Below the pieces are notes generated by a model. That model did no database searches. It was not told the DNA's origin and was given only the letters and a program-made list of their open reading frames with translations. From Patella vulgata (lineage: Eukaryota; Mollusca; Gastropoda; Patellidae), in the NCBI RefSeq assembly GCF_932274485.2, contig NC_065881.2, forward strand, positions 85,004,702 through 85,068,701: a DNA stretch of 64,000 nucleotides, written 5' to 3'. Made by a program: the position numbers and the translations under genes. Shown here piece after piece: positions 1-11,132 of this stretch; position 1 is the first letter of the stretch; every line of letters starts with the position of its first letter.

Positions 1-127
1 TTTCAATGTCAAGGTTTCCGTGGAGGTCGCCATGTCACAACCTTTGATTGGACGCTACTGTTCACGTGTCTGTAGATAACGTAGCTATAAGGTCGGGAAT
101 TGTTAAGTTACCTGGATTATCTGTGAT

Positions 128-176
128 ATTACCCCGGTGGAAGCGGACGTTAAATAAAGCTATTTCACACACACAC
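128..176 (+). repeat. Third SINE-like tail (GGTGGAAGCGGACGTTAAAT)
   Basis: GATATTACCCCGGTGGAAGC then GGACGTTAAATAAAGC and a CA run. Similar tails lie at 27905-27950, 37553-37600 and 37618-37655 (+) and about 56525-56565 (-). Confidence 0.6.
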
Positions 177-354
177 ACAGTAATCTAGCAACATTCAGTT
201 CAGAGCCAAATCTGCCTATTGCAGGTCTTTCTTTAGGCCTGAAATGTTATCTAAATTATTAATTAGACATTAATTAGCCTATCCAGACCATAATCAACTC
301 TCGATGGCATCGCTAGCCTGCGATATTTAGTGGATTGGAACCTAGTCTGCTGCT

Positions 355-1400
355 TATTATTATTATTATTCATCTTCTATAGCGCTTCATTATATCCGGT
401 GATATTTGTAAGTGTTTAACAAATGTCACATCACAGTTTGTAGTAATATTTAAACAAGTGTGTTTTTAACTCCGATTTAAATTTAACAAAAGTTGAACTT
501 GGTAGCTTATTCCACATATGGGCACCATTTATAGGAAAAGATAATTTTCCTCTGAGTCTCTTGTAAGCAGGCACAGATAGTAAAGTTGTATCTGTGGACG
601 AACGAAGATTCGGTCTTTCCTGTTTGTAGAATGTGAATAATTGTTTCATGTAAGAGGGAGCAGTATCCGACAACAAAACTTGATACACATTTGATAGCAC
701 TCTAAAGTCGATCCGGGCTTTCACAGGTAGCCAATGAAGACTTTTAAGAGTTTCTGTTACATGATCTCTAGAAGATGATTTGGCAACTAGTCGAGCACAG
801 TTATTTTGTACAACTTGAAGACGGTTGAGGGTGAAATCTGGAATGCCAGCCAGGAGTCCATTTCCATAGCCCAACTGAGATATGACCAATGCTAATACAA
901 CCCTAGCACATGAATCGTTAGTAAGATACCTCCTGATTCTGGATATTGGCTTTAATCTCATGTACATTTTACACATAGTATTGTTAACCTGTGGGATGAG
1001 AGACATTGTCTTGTCCATGATTAAACCAAGATTTCGTGCTTTACATGATGGTGAAATTTTGGTATCGCCGATGGTTAGCTTTGGTGAAAAGTTGAAACAG
1101 TGGAAATACATACAGTAAGAAAAGAAGTGGACCTAGTACCGATCCCTGTGGGACTCCAATGGACAGCGGTTTAGATACAGAGTTGCTGCTATGAATATGG
1201 ACAAATTGGCTTCTGTCAGTTAGATAAGACTTCAACCAATCCAGCGCCAATCCTTTGATTCCCACAGATTACTGCAGTCGATTGAACAGAATGCTATGGT
1301 CGATGGTATCAAATGCCGCACTTAGATATAGAAGTATTAGGTTGATGCCAAGGTTGCTGTCAAGTGCTGCATCAATATCAGCTTTTACCTTTAGATAATC
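355..1400 (-). mobile_element. LINE 3' fragment (CR1/L2/Rex1-like)
   Basis: On the minus strand the translation shows [29 protein letters not shown] and, in another frame, LKSLHWLPVKARIDFRV and WNKLPSSTFVKFKSELKTHL, typical of jockey-superfamily reverse transcriptase and its C terminus. The copy is 5'-truncated. It has a stop after NRLQ and lacks the region between FLLY and the C-terminal part, including the catalytic Asp-Asp box. It ends in an ATT/AAT microsatellite tail. Confidence 0.88.
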
Positions 1401-1540
1401 GAGACTATGTTTTTTATCGTACCGACTTTAGTAATGATGATCGAGGCTAGGCCCAAAATTCAGTCGCTAAATACTCGGTTCAGGGTGGATCTATTTCACT
1501 TTAGATTATGTAGTTTTTAACTATTATAGTGAGAACTGCC

Positions 1541-2141
1541 AGCTCTTTAACTAACTCCCATACTGTATCTTTAACTAATCTCCCATAATGTATCTTTAAC
1601 TAATCTCCCATAATGTATCTTTAACTAACTCCCATAATGTATCTTTAACTAACTCCCATAATGTATCTTTAACTAATCTCCCATACTGTATCTTTAACTA
1701 ACTCCCATAATGTATCTTTAACTAATCTCCCATAATGTATCTTTAACTAATCTCCCATAATGTATCTTTAACTAACTCCCATAATGTATCTTTAACTAAT
1801 CTCCCATAATGTATCTTTAACTAACTCCCATAATGTATCTTTAACTAATCTCCCATAATGTATCTTTAACTAACTCCCATAATGTATCTTTAACTAATCT
1901 CCCATAATGTATCTTTAACTAACTCCCATAATGTATCTTTAACTAATCTCCCATAATGTATCTTTAACTAATCTCCCATACTGTATCTTTAACTAATCTC
2001 CCATACTGTATCTTTAACTAATCTCCCACAATGTATCTTTAACTAATCTCCCATAATGTATCTTTAACTAACTCCCATAATGTATCTTTAACTAATCTCC
2101 CATAATGTATCTTTAACTAATCTCCCATAATGTATCTTTAA
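1541..2141 (+). repeat. Tandem array grown from a MITE terminal sequence (24-25 bp unit)
   Basis: About 24 units of TATCTTTAACTAATCTCCCA plus TAATG. The same sequence occurs once at the end of every other copy of this MITE (for example at 11641), so the array is an amplified terminus. Confidence 0.92.
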
Positions 2142-2292
2142 TGGGACTAAAAAACTAGTAATTATCTCTCCCTGGTTCACGTACTTCGTCTATTTATAGC
2201 ACTCCCTTCGTTTCCAGTCTCTCATCCCAACCCACCCATCCTCGGTACGCCGAGTGGAACGGAATGACACCACTAGGAATACTGAGGATGCG

Positions 2293-2550
2293 AGAGAGAC
2301 ACACACAAACTAGGTCATTTCGGGACTAACATATGGTTTAATTTTATTTCAATAATTCGCTTTGCGCATAGGGGTCTTTAGCAGTGGGAGGAAACCGGAG
2401 GACCCGGAGAAAACCAACGAGGTTGGACAGACGACCCTACTCCTTGTCACGTACAACCGGGGATTCGAAACCACGCAAGTCGACTCAATGACAGATCGTA
2501 TGATACAGCGCGCGCACGCTAGCCATTCAGCCATCCAACCCCTACTGAGG
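2293..2550 (-). mobile_element. SINE A, full copy
   Basis: The family has a tRNA-like head with boxes A and B (TGGCCGAATGGTTAGC, GGTTTCGATTCC), a core GTGGGTTTTCTCCGGGTCCT resembling the V-SINE central domain, and a tail GTGGACGTTAAACCCCATTT then CT repeats. This copy is complete apart from small changes. The open frames it shows are not genes. Confidence 0.9.
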
Positions 2551-2641
2551 ATGCAATCCAGCTAGTGTAATAATATTATGACCTTGACTGATAGCTGTTT
2601 ATAGATTCTTGGTCAAGCAAAATAACAACTGAAATAATAGA

Positions 2642-2797
2642 AATCTACATGAATTGAACTATAGGTTAATAAACACATTTGTCATATGCCATCTCCATGG
2701 TTAGGAATGGGATGTATCTCTACATGAATTGAACTATAGGTTAATAAACACATGTGTCATATGCCATCTCCATGGTCAGGAATGGGATGTGTCTGTT
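2642..2797 (+). repeat. Tandem duplication of about 78 bp
   Basis: Two adjacent copies of CTACATGAATTGAACTATAG through CCATCTCCATGGT to GGAATGGGATGT. A piece recurs inverted at 15546-15600. Confidence 0.9.
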
Positions 2798-3004
2798 GAC
2801 CAAATTTAGTAATAAGTCCCTCCCAGAGTGCAGTGTAGGGGGTATGCCTATTCCATATCTGTAAACTGGAACCGTGGGCATTCTATGACATCAACCAATT
2901 AAGGTGTTGGCACTATAAAATAGAGTGGGGCGGGGGATAGTAGTATTTGGCAGATTTCACACTGCCTGACATATTAGCCATTTACTGATTTGAGAGGTGG
3001 GGGG

Positions 3005-3285
3005 GGGGGGTGGATGGCTGAATGGTTAGCGTGCGCGCGCTGTATCATAAAGTCTGTCATTGAGTCGACTGGCGTGGTTTCGAATCCCCGGTTGTACGTG
3101 ATAAGGAGTAGGGTCGCCTGTCCAACCTGGTGGGTTTTCTCCGGGTCCTCCGGTTTCCTCCCACTGCTAAAGACCCCTATGCTCAAGCGAATTATTGAAA
3201 TAAAATTAAACCATATGTTAGTCCCGAAATGACCTAGTTTGTGTCGAGTGGTCGTTAAACCACATTTCTCTCTCTCTCTCTCACT
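3005..3285 (+). mobile_element. SINE A, full copy
   Basis: Head preceded by a G run; ends in CT repeats. Confidence 0.9.
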
Positions 3286-3499
3286 GATTTGAGAGCGAAG
3301 AAGATTTGTAACTATATAAATAAAAAACAGAAAGAACTAAAAAGCTGAACTGTAGTTATAATTATCATCACGGAGGTGTAGACAACGTGAAGCTTAAAGA
3401 TCGAATAGTACTACACTAACCAACCCTTGTGCATGGCGGAAAATAAATAAAAACACGACCGTAATTTGAACCTAATGTTGAAGTTCAATGAGGAGTGCG

Positions 3500-3575
3500 G
3501 GGGTTGAATGGCTGAATGGTTAGCACGTGCGCGCTGTATCATAAGGTCTGTCATTGACTTAACTAGCGGGGTCAT
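3500..3575 (+). mobile_element. SINE A, head only
   Basis: Stops after the second box, at a junction with SINE B sequence. Confidence 0.8.
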
Positions 3576-3875
3576 GGACCTGACAAGGAATGGTGTTTAG
3601 TCGTTCGGATTGGACGACAATTAAGAGGTGGTCAACACAGGGATAGAATACGGGACCTCAAGGTTAGCGAGTCAACGTCCTACTCACTGAGCCACCGGGA
3701 CTCCTCGCATGGAAAAGAAACCCTGAATGATGGAATTTGAAATAATAGTAGACCGTAGCGCTGCTTTTCGGTCAGAGGACCACTCGTAAAGCACACTGCA
3801 TACCATAGTCCCCTGTTTATCAGCCCGGTTGATACAAAAAAGTAGGACGTTAAACTCCATTCCATGTGCTATGAT
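3576..3875. mobile_element. SINE B, rearranged copy
   Basis: The left part is head sequence in minus orientation and the right part is tail in plus orientation (GTAGCGCTGC ... TAGGACGTTAAACTCCATTC), so an inversion or a double insertion occurred. Confidence 0.7.
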
Positions 3876-4019
3876 TTGTCTCCTGTTCATATATATTGAT
3901 TACTGTTTTATCAGATACAGAGAGAATCTAACCAGGTTTAAAACAGACTCTAGTGTAATTAGTAAGATAGGAATCTAGTAATTTATCTCGTTTTTATCAC
4001 AAGAGAGAGATAGACAGAG

Positions 4020-4072
<53 letters not shown>

Positions 4073-4125
4073 GACCTTGACTAATAATTGTTTATAGATT
4101 CTTGGTCAAGCAAAATAACCTCTGG

Positions 4126-4157
<32 letters not shown>

Positions 4158-4162
<5 letters not shown>

Positions 4163-4325
4163 TTAACGTCCACTCGACACAAACTAGGTCATTTCGGGAC
4201 TAACATATGGTTCAATTATATCTCAATAATTATCTTGCGCATAGGGGTCTTTAGTCTTTAGCAATGGGAGGAAACCGGAGGACCCGGAGAAAACCCACGA
4301 GGTTGGACAGGCGACCCTACTCGAT
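4158..4325 (-). mobile_element. SINE A, head missing
   Basis: The core and tail join directly to a SINE B-like head fragment at 4326-4397 (GAGCCAGCGTCTTAGCCACT). Confidence 0.8.
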
Positions 4326-4455
4326 ACCACGCGGGACTGGACTCGGGATCCCCACGTTAATGAGCCAGCGTCTTAGCCACTTAGCCAATGTGGCTCCTCG
4401 GATTTAAGAAGGGCCTAGAAAGTTCTAGTAATTTGCTCTATCCAAATGGTTAGAC

Positions 4456-4706
4456 AGAGAGAAATGGGGTTTAACGACCACTTGACACAAACTAGGCCAT
4501 TTCGGGACTAACATATGGTTCAATTTTATCTTAATAATTCTCTTGTGCGTAGGGGTCTTTAGCAGTGGGAGGAAACTGGAGGACCGGGAGAAAATCCACA
4601 AGTTTGGACAGGCGACTTACTCCTTGTCACGTACAAGCGGGGAATCGATACCACGCCAGATGGCTCAACGACAGACCTTATGATACAGCACGCACGCACT
4701 AACCAT
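4456..4706 (-). mobile_element. SINE A, full but diverged copy
   Basis: All parts present. The changes suggest an older insertion. Confidence 0.87.
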
Positions 4707-4770
4707 ATACTATCATTTAGATTTCTTGTAAACCACTTTTAGACAGACTCTTTGAATAAATCAGAAAACC

Positions 4771-5075
4771 CAATCTGATTAAAATCTATATTTCGTTTCG
4801 TTTTTTTTATACTTTCGATGTCCTACACTACATGACGTCAGACATTGATTAATCAATCGGTGTTGACGTTTCTAGTGGTTTACCCACAGTTTCGTGCATA
4901 AAAAGACCAAAACTTGTCGTAACAGACCATTTTATTGGATAATTCCTCTCATCAAGTAGAACACCTCTTACATAACAACTCCTCCAGATCCTAGTGTAGT
5001 AAAGACAAGTAAAACGAAATTTTGAACTATAAAAACGAAACGAAACGAAACAGGATCTGCGTTTTAACCAGATTG
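4771..5075 (+). mobile_element. MITE family D copy with 9-bp target duplication
   Basis: Terminal inverted repeats of about 45 bp begin CAATCTGATTAAAA and include ATTTCGTTTCGTTTT. Exact 9-bp duplications CAGAAAACC lie at 4762-4770 and 5076-5084. Confidence 0.9.
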
Positions 5076-5084
5076 CAGAAAACC

Positions 5085-6680
5085 CTACTTATTTGGATTA
5101 AAATAGAATAGTCTGAATAGCATCAAACAACCTTGATATTAGTTTACAGTTTAAGGTGGAGCCATCAATCTTATACTGGGCAATATAATGATGTTGATGA
5201 GAGGCTGATAACATTTACGATGCGTAACTACCGGGAACTTACAAGTGTAAATCAATGTGAAATTGCCCCTCCATATTTATAGATTGTCTACTTATCACTG
5301 ATGAAGTGATAAAAATATTTATAGCTGATAGAAGACGGCACCGTCTCAAGGTCATCAAATATTTTCGATCTCCGGGAAAAATTCCATTTCCAGGCATTAC
5401 ATATACATTGTATAGAGAGAATCTCCTACGAGATAAATAAAAAAAAACGAGACTCTGTCGAGTTTTTTTTTTTACTTTATCGACTAGTGTTGATATTTTT
5501 TGATATCAAAAAAGAAGAGTAGGAGATTTTATTTATCACCCAATCCTTTCTTACATGCACATATAAATAAATATGATTCTTTTCTATAGATTTCACTTTT
5601 ACTGAACCTTATAACATTACAGCGTAGTGATACATCATTTTTTGACAGCAATTCAACCATTGCAAAGTCCTTTATATTGACCCAGTGTTTCCATCAAGGC
5701 CAATTAAATAAAAATATATAGGCCTTTTTTAATAAAAAAAGAAATATTTTTTTAATAAAAAATGAACTGTTCTTTGAAAATACAAAAAAAGTAGTTCCTT
5801 TTTAACTGACCAATCAGATTCATGTAAAGCGATATCTCCTATCGCAGTAGATTATGTAATTTACCACACTAGCGATATCTACTCTAGAATGTCTTATTGG
5901 GTGATAAAACCATTTTAATATCTTAAATACATGTCTACCAGGGGGGTTTGATGGCCTAATGGTTAGCACGTGCTTTCTGAAAGAAAGCAGTTGATTGGCC
6001 AGAAAATGAAATGAAATGATATGGAATGGTTTTTAAGTGGACGCCAAAGTATACACCGGAACCCAAATGCTTACCTTCTTGGTGGCTTTTCTGGACAATC
6101 AGGGAGTCACGGGAGATCCGGTGATTGATACAGGTGTTGGACAAGTCTTGTTCACTTGTTCATATATAAGCATGGGCGCCGGAACCCGGGTACCAGGGTA
6201 TACAAATGGTCCCCTGCCCTTTTCTGGGGTATACATGTATACCCATGCCCTAATGATGAAAGTTTTCAACCTTTTTACTAGTCTATTCATTTTTAAACTA
6301 TTTACCAAACTTCACAAGTTGAATATGGACGAAATAGACATTGTGAAAATATTATCTGAATTTATTGTGAAATCTGATCAGTGCATCAATTATTTCGGTC
6401 GATAATAGTCTCATTATATAATAGTGTCTCGTCAACACTTGCTCCTGAATATGAACTCTTGCAAGAATCGTGTCTCTAAATCTACTGTCTAGTTCAAAAA
6501 GCTTATTCTATTTTCTTGATGAAGATTGGTGTATTGAGTCAAATTAAAAAGAATTTTTTATGAGATGAATTGCTCATGATACGAGAATTGTGAATAATCA
6601 GGCTTTTGTCTCTTTCATTATCATGTATTTTAAAGCGTTTTATGTTGAAATTTGGAATGCTAGAGGCGCTCTAAACAGCG
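5085..6680. other. No gene recognised, A/T-rich
   Basis: A short inverted repeat lies near 5440-5530. 5940-6250 contains tRNA-SINE-like head remnants (TTTGATGGCCTAATGGTTAG) and a CGGAACCCGGGTACCAGGG segment. Open frames of up to 122 codons are not supported by any motif. Confidence 0.6.
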
Positions 6681-6690
6681 TTATCGGAAT

Positions 6691-6831
6691 CACAGGAATC
6701 TGACCTTCTATCCGTATATATATGCATACACCATGTCGTACCAGACAATATATAATAAAAAACATATTACATATTGTCTGGTACGACATGGTGTATGCAT
6801 ATATATACGGATAGAAGGTCAGATTCCTGTG
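6691..6831. mobile_element. Perfect 61-bp inverted repeat hairpin with 7-bp target duplication
   Basis: The arms 6691-6751 and 6771-6831 are exact reverse complements around a 19-nt A/T-rich loop. TCGGAAT flanks both sides (6684-6690 and 6832-6838). Confidence 0.92.
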
Positions 6832-7069
6832 TCGGAATTGACAAATTTCAAAATTTTCTACCCCCCCCCTATCTTTTGGTACCCTGGCCCTCGCGCCGTT
6901 CCGGGGCCCCTATATATAAGACTTCGTTCGGCACCCCGGGTCACCGTCCAGCTCAGCCCCCCCCCCCAACCAAAAACAAACTAGGTTAAAGATTAAAGAT
7001 CTTACTATAAAAGTTCAAAAATAGATGATACAAAATTAATATATTACAAATTTCATTCAAATAACTTTA

Positions 7070-7347
7070 TTCTGGGTGAAAATATTAGCCTTTGAAGGTT
7101 TGACAAGATGTAAGCACCGATTGTAACCACCGTACTGGTTGTTCGAGGCTTAGCCTCTGTTCGCCATTTTTAAATTAAATCATTAAATGGCCGAACTTTT
7201 CCGATCTACTTAAAATTGGACCATTCTGGTGGCATTGAGAGTTGTTTATGGCCTTGTCATGTTAATAAATGTCTAATTAATAATTTAGATAACATTTCAG
7301 GCATAAAGAAAGACCTGCAATAGGCAAACTTGCATTATGTATGTTCA
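7070..7347 (-). mobile_element. MITE family C, diverged partial copy
   Basis: It shares TAATTTAGATAACATTTCAG, AAAGAAAGACCTGCAATAGG and the CATTATGTATGTT end, with a different inner part also found at 58680. Confidence 0.75.
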
Positions 7348-8164
7348 AGTTTGTATTGAAATTAAATGATATAAAAATAGTATTGATTTATTTATCTGAG
7401 TAAACAAGGTGGATGAAATAGGAAGTATAATATCAAATGACTGAATACTCTGTGATTATTAATGGACGTATCAGATTGTAGTTCAGTCAACTCATATCAA
7501 ATTAGTTGTCGACGTATCTTCCTGATCAGAAATAGTAAGTGCAGCAGAACCGCACACAAAATCCCATGAGACAAAAAACACGTCACTCGACTAAATGTCA
7601 CGTAGTTGGTCACTCGATCACCCCCCCCACCCTCACTAGAGGGCACTGAGTACTGAGGGAAGGGGAGTACAGGGGCGTGCTGAACAGTTGGACGTTAAAC
7701 CCCATTTCATGTTTTCGCCATGGTTCTAATTTGTGTGTGGGTTGTAATAATCATAGGCGCACGGGGTCGATGACTGTTAGGGGGCAGAACCCGAAATGCC
7801 TGAAAAAATTTCGGGTCACAGAGGGCGGCGTCAGTCTTTTGCGAGAGGCGAAGGGGCAGAGCGTACGGTACAGGGATCCCCCAAGATAATTTGGAAAATT
7901 TGAGGGCCCCAAATGCGTTTTCCTGCTATTCCAGCCCGTGAATACAGCAACTTCAATGTGGGTCAATATAGCCTACCTTAGCTGGCTGACCTGAATCCCA
8001 CAAAATGTTAAATCAATCGTCTCGCGGTATGGGTTGATCTCTCCCTCACGGAGAAAATTTTGAAACTTTAACCACCGCAAATGCTTTTTTCTGATATTCT
8101 AGCCAGTGAGCTAAGCAGATTCAAAGGTGTCCCATGGTTTTGTAACCGAAATCCCACTCTATGC

Positions 8165-8256
8165 TCTCGCCTGTCCAACCTCGTGGATTTTCAACGGGTC
8201 CTCCGATTTCCTCCCACTGCTAAAGACCCCTACGCGCAAGCGAATTATTGAAAAAA
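8165..8256 (+). mobile_element. SINE A, core fragment
   Basis: Only the central domain and the GCGCAAGCGAATTATTG segment remain. Confidence 0.75.
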
Positions 8257-9098
8257 AGTGAGCCTAAGCCTATAAAGAAAAAAGAGAAAGAAAAAAGAAA
8301 AAAAAAGAAAAAAGAAAAGAGAAAGAAAGGAGAGGGGGAGGAAAGAAAAGGAAGGAGAGGACAGAACGAGGACAGGAGAAAGAAAAGATAGGAACAAAAT
8401 GACTGACAAACAACACAAAAAAAGAAGGGTACTACAAGGAAAGAACTAATATAGTAATAAATAATATTACAGAGAGTACAGGTTGTCTGTTCTGCTTGTC
8501 ACAACATTATAAAATTATAGTTGACTAGTGCCATCAATCTAAAAGACCTAAAGATTACTTTAGCTATCCTTGAAGCTAAAGAAATATATTTTTACTTCTT
8601 TAGAGAACAATTATCAGTTATCATCACAGAAGTAAACAAATATCCGTCATAAGCTCGTGAGGTTCAGGAGCTTATGATGATATTCGTTCACTTCTGTGAG
8701 TTCGAAGATTCTCGCTATATTCTGTGATGTACAACAGAACTGTCAAATACGTGTACTGTATGTATATTTTAATTTGCATTATTTTCATCACGGAGATTAA
8801 ACGGTTTTTGACATTGAAGAGAAATCCCAAATTCATTTAATGATTGTGCTCTTAGGTCATTCTGTTATCTAATTGTATCAGGAAATCAAAAATGGGTTTG
8901 CGGTTGTCAATTTTCAAAATTTTCCTGGGGGGAGACCCCCCCCCCCCCGCAAACCCCCCTCAGACGCTCGCGCGCCTTCGGTGCGCTCGTGACGGGCCTT
9001 CGGCGCGTACTTTTGTGGGCCTTGGTCAGTGACCTGACAGGTGGGCCTTCGGCCCACCAGTCCGGCACTGTCTAAAGGAAATTCAACTGCGCACGATT

Positions 9099-9108
9099 GT
9101 TATAAAGA
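9099..9108 (+). promoter_or_regulatory. TATA-like box upstream of exon 1
   Basis: TATAAAGAGG stands about 160 bp before the first ATG, which would allow a 5' leader of about 130-160 nt. There is no transcript evidence, and other promoters further upstream are possible. Confidence 0.25.
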
Positions 9109-9259
9109 GGTTACGTGCATGAGTCATGTATCGAGCCCCGGGGAAATTGACCAGGTACCTCCTTTATCGGATTGGTCAGCTGCACAGACGCTACCCTGGA
9201 TTTCAACACAGTATACTTATATGGGCACCCCGGATGGCGGCTAACCACGTTTCTAACAC

Positions 9260-9401
9260 ATGGGACTACCATATTTGGATTATCAGACTATGATGTTATT
9301 GCCCGACTTTAGACCACCATTGTTGTTAGCTTATTTCTTGTTGTCAGTGGTACTAGCTAACGACGACGAAACATTAACCAGAACCTCTCTACAGAACTTA
9401 G
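9260..9401 (+). CDS. Exon 1: start codon and signal peptide
   Basis: In-frame ATGs lie at 9260, 9290 and 9293. The last two have A at -3, while 9260 has C at -3 but G at +4, so the true start is undecided. The frame then reads a hydrophobic PLLLAYFLLSVVLA core followed by acidic NDDE, a typical secretory signal peptide and cleavage region. It ends in phase 1 at the donor G|GTAACC, which matches the acceptor of exon 2 although that lies 8.9 kb away. An extra small exon between them cannot be excluded. Confidence 0.78.
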
Positions 9402-9956
9402 GTAACCTCCACAGTATATAGACCCCATAGTGTTATAATGGTTCAGTTTTATTCCACTAATTCGCTGGCGAAATGAAACTTCATAATTTGTGCTAACGTT
9501 TTCACAACCGTAGTTGCTCTTCTGGCATTTATTATAACATTAATTATAAACAATAATTATGCATGTATATAGGCCTAAACAAGAATACTATAAATCATAG
9601 AAATTGTAAAACTGCTAATAATTGAACCAATTAAGTCTTATTTTTAGAAATAGTTTCACCGTAACAAAAACAGTTTCATTACATATTTGTTTATTACATA
9701 TTTTATATAATGGTTTCTAGGCAACTACTTTGAGACATTTTTCATAAATAAGTTGGGTGTTGGATAGCCGAATGGTTAGCGCGTGCGCGCTGTATCATAC
9801 GGCCTGTCATTGAGTCAACCGGCAACCTCGTGGGTTTTCTCTGGGTCCTCCGGTTTCCTCCCTACGCGCAAGCGAAATATTGTAATAAAATTGAACCATG
9901 TGTTAGTCCCGAAATGACCTAGTTTGTCACGTTTGTGTTGAGTGGACGATAAAACC

Positions 9957-10003
<47 letters not shown>

Positions 10004-11084
10004 TCTCTCTTAAGTAAGTCCACGGGAACTGTATACGCGAACGTCAAGTTATTGTCGAGCGGAGCATTGTCATCTTCAAGATCACAAGGGATAATCTGGG
10101 CTATGAGCCTGGAAGATCACAGGCACTATAATAGCCTGGAACATGGACTGACCAATCAGAAGGACGTATTTGTAGCCTATTTACACAGAAACGCTATCCG
10201 CTGAACACATAGTTCTCAGTAATATTATATTGATTTTTGATCGATACATACCAATCATTTAGTTTTTAAATACTTATGTTTATGCCATTGCTAATAGATA
10301 ATTTAAATAACCTTTTAATATGTCAATATTGATTGGTTTATTTACGTTTAGAGATAAATAAAATGAAAGTAGAACAGTGTTCGTATCTTATAATAAAATT
10401 AAATTACGGTAGCCTAAAACATTACCAATTTGTCTAAGGAATGTCTGAGCCCGAGTTTTTGAGTCGTGTATCTAATGCGAAAGCCAGGTTCCGAATTGTA
10501 AAAAAAAAATAGACACAACGCGGAAACCTGTGTTTCTGACCAAGATTGTACGCCAGCTAAGGATAATACAGGAAGTACTTCTAAGATTAATCACTTAAAC
10601 AGTGGTCCCCAGCCCGCTTTGGCGAGCACATAACAGTGCCATTGACATTTCGAATAGGAAGAAAGGATAGAGGTAAACATCACAGTCTGGACCCCGTCTT
10701 CATTGGCCCAGTCGGATCAGAACAGTAGGACGTGAAACCCCATTTCATTTTATTTCATTTCCATAGTCTGGACAAACTTTCCCCCATGCCAAACTGTGTG
10801 AAATAAGCCCATCTTTATAACCCCATTTGGTGCAAAAACTTAAAACATTGAACCTCATTACATACCATTTAGGGGGACTTGCACACGCTGTATCATTGAG
10901 TCAAGTGGAAGGGTTTCGATTTCCCGGTTGTACGTGACAAGTAGTAGGGTCGCCTGTCCAACCTCGTGGTTGTTTCCTCCCACAACCACTAATAAAGACC
11001 TCTACGTGCAAGCGAATTACTGAAATAAAATTGAACCATGTCAGTCCCGAAATGAACTAGTGTGTGTCAAGTGGACGTTAAATC

Positions 11085-11132
<48 letters not shown>

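Larger units (their letters stand above)
181..2141 (+). mobile_element. MITE family C copy 1, split by a LINE and ending in the tandem array
   Basis: The left part (181-354) and the part after 1400 match the halves of the family seen whole at 11262-11664. Its own end has expanded into the 24-25 bp array. Confidence 0.85.
7350..9250. other. No gene recognised upstream of exon 1
   Basis: Holds a SINE B tail scrap near 7673, purine-rich sequence at 8275-8420, an imperfect inverted repeat near 8610-8700 (TCATAAGCTCGTGAGG), a C run at 8937, and the GTGGGCCTTCGGCCCAC hairpin at about 9042-9058. The promoter of the receptor gene may lie in the last part. Confidence 0.5.

Noticed and set aside
2990-3060. 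tRNA genes at SINE heads
   Set aside because: Boxes A and B are present, but the sequences cannot fold into a full cloverleaf with a proper acceptor stem and continue into SINE bodies.
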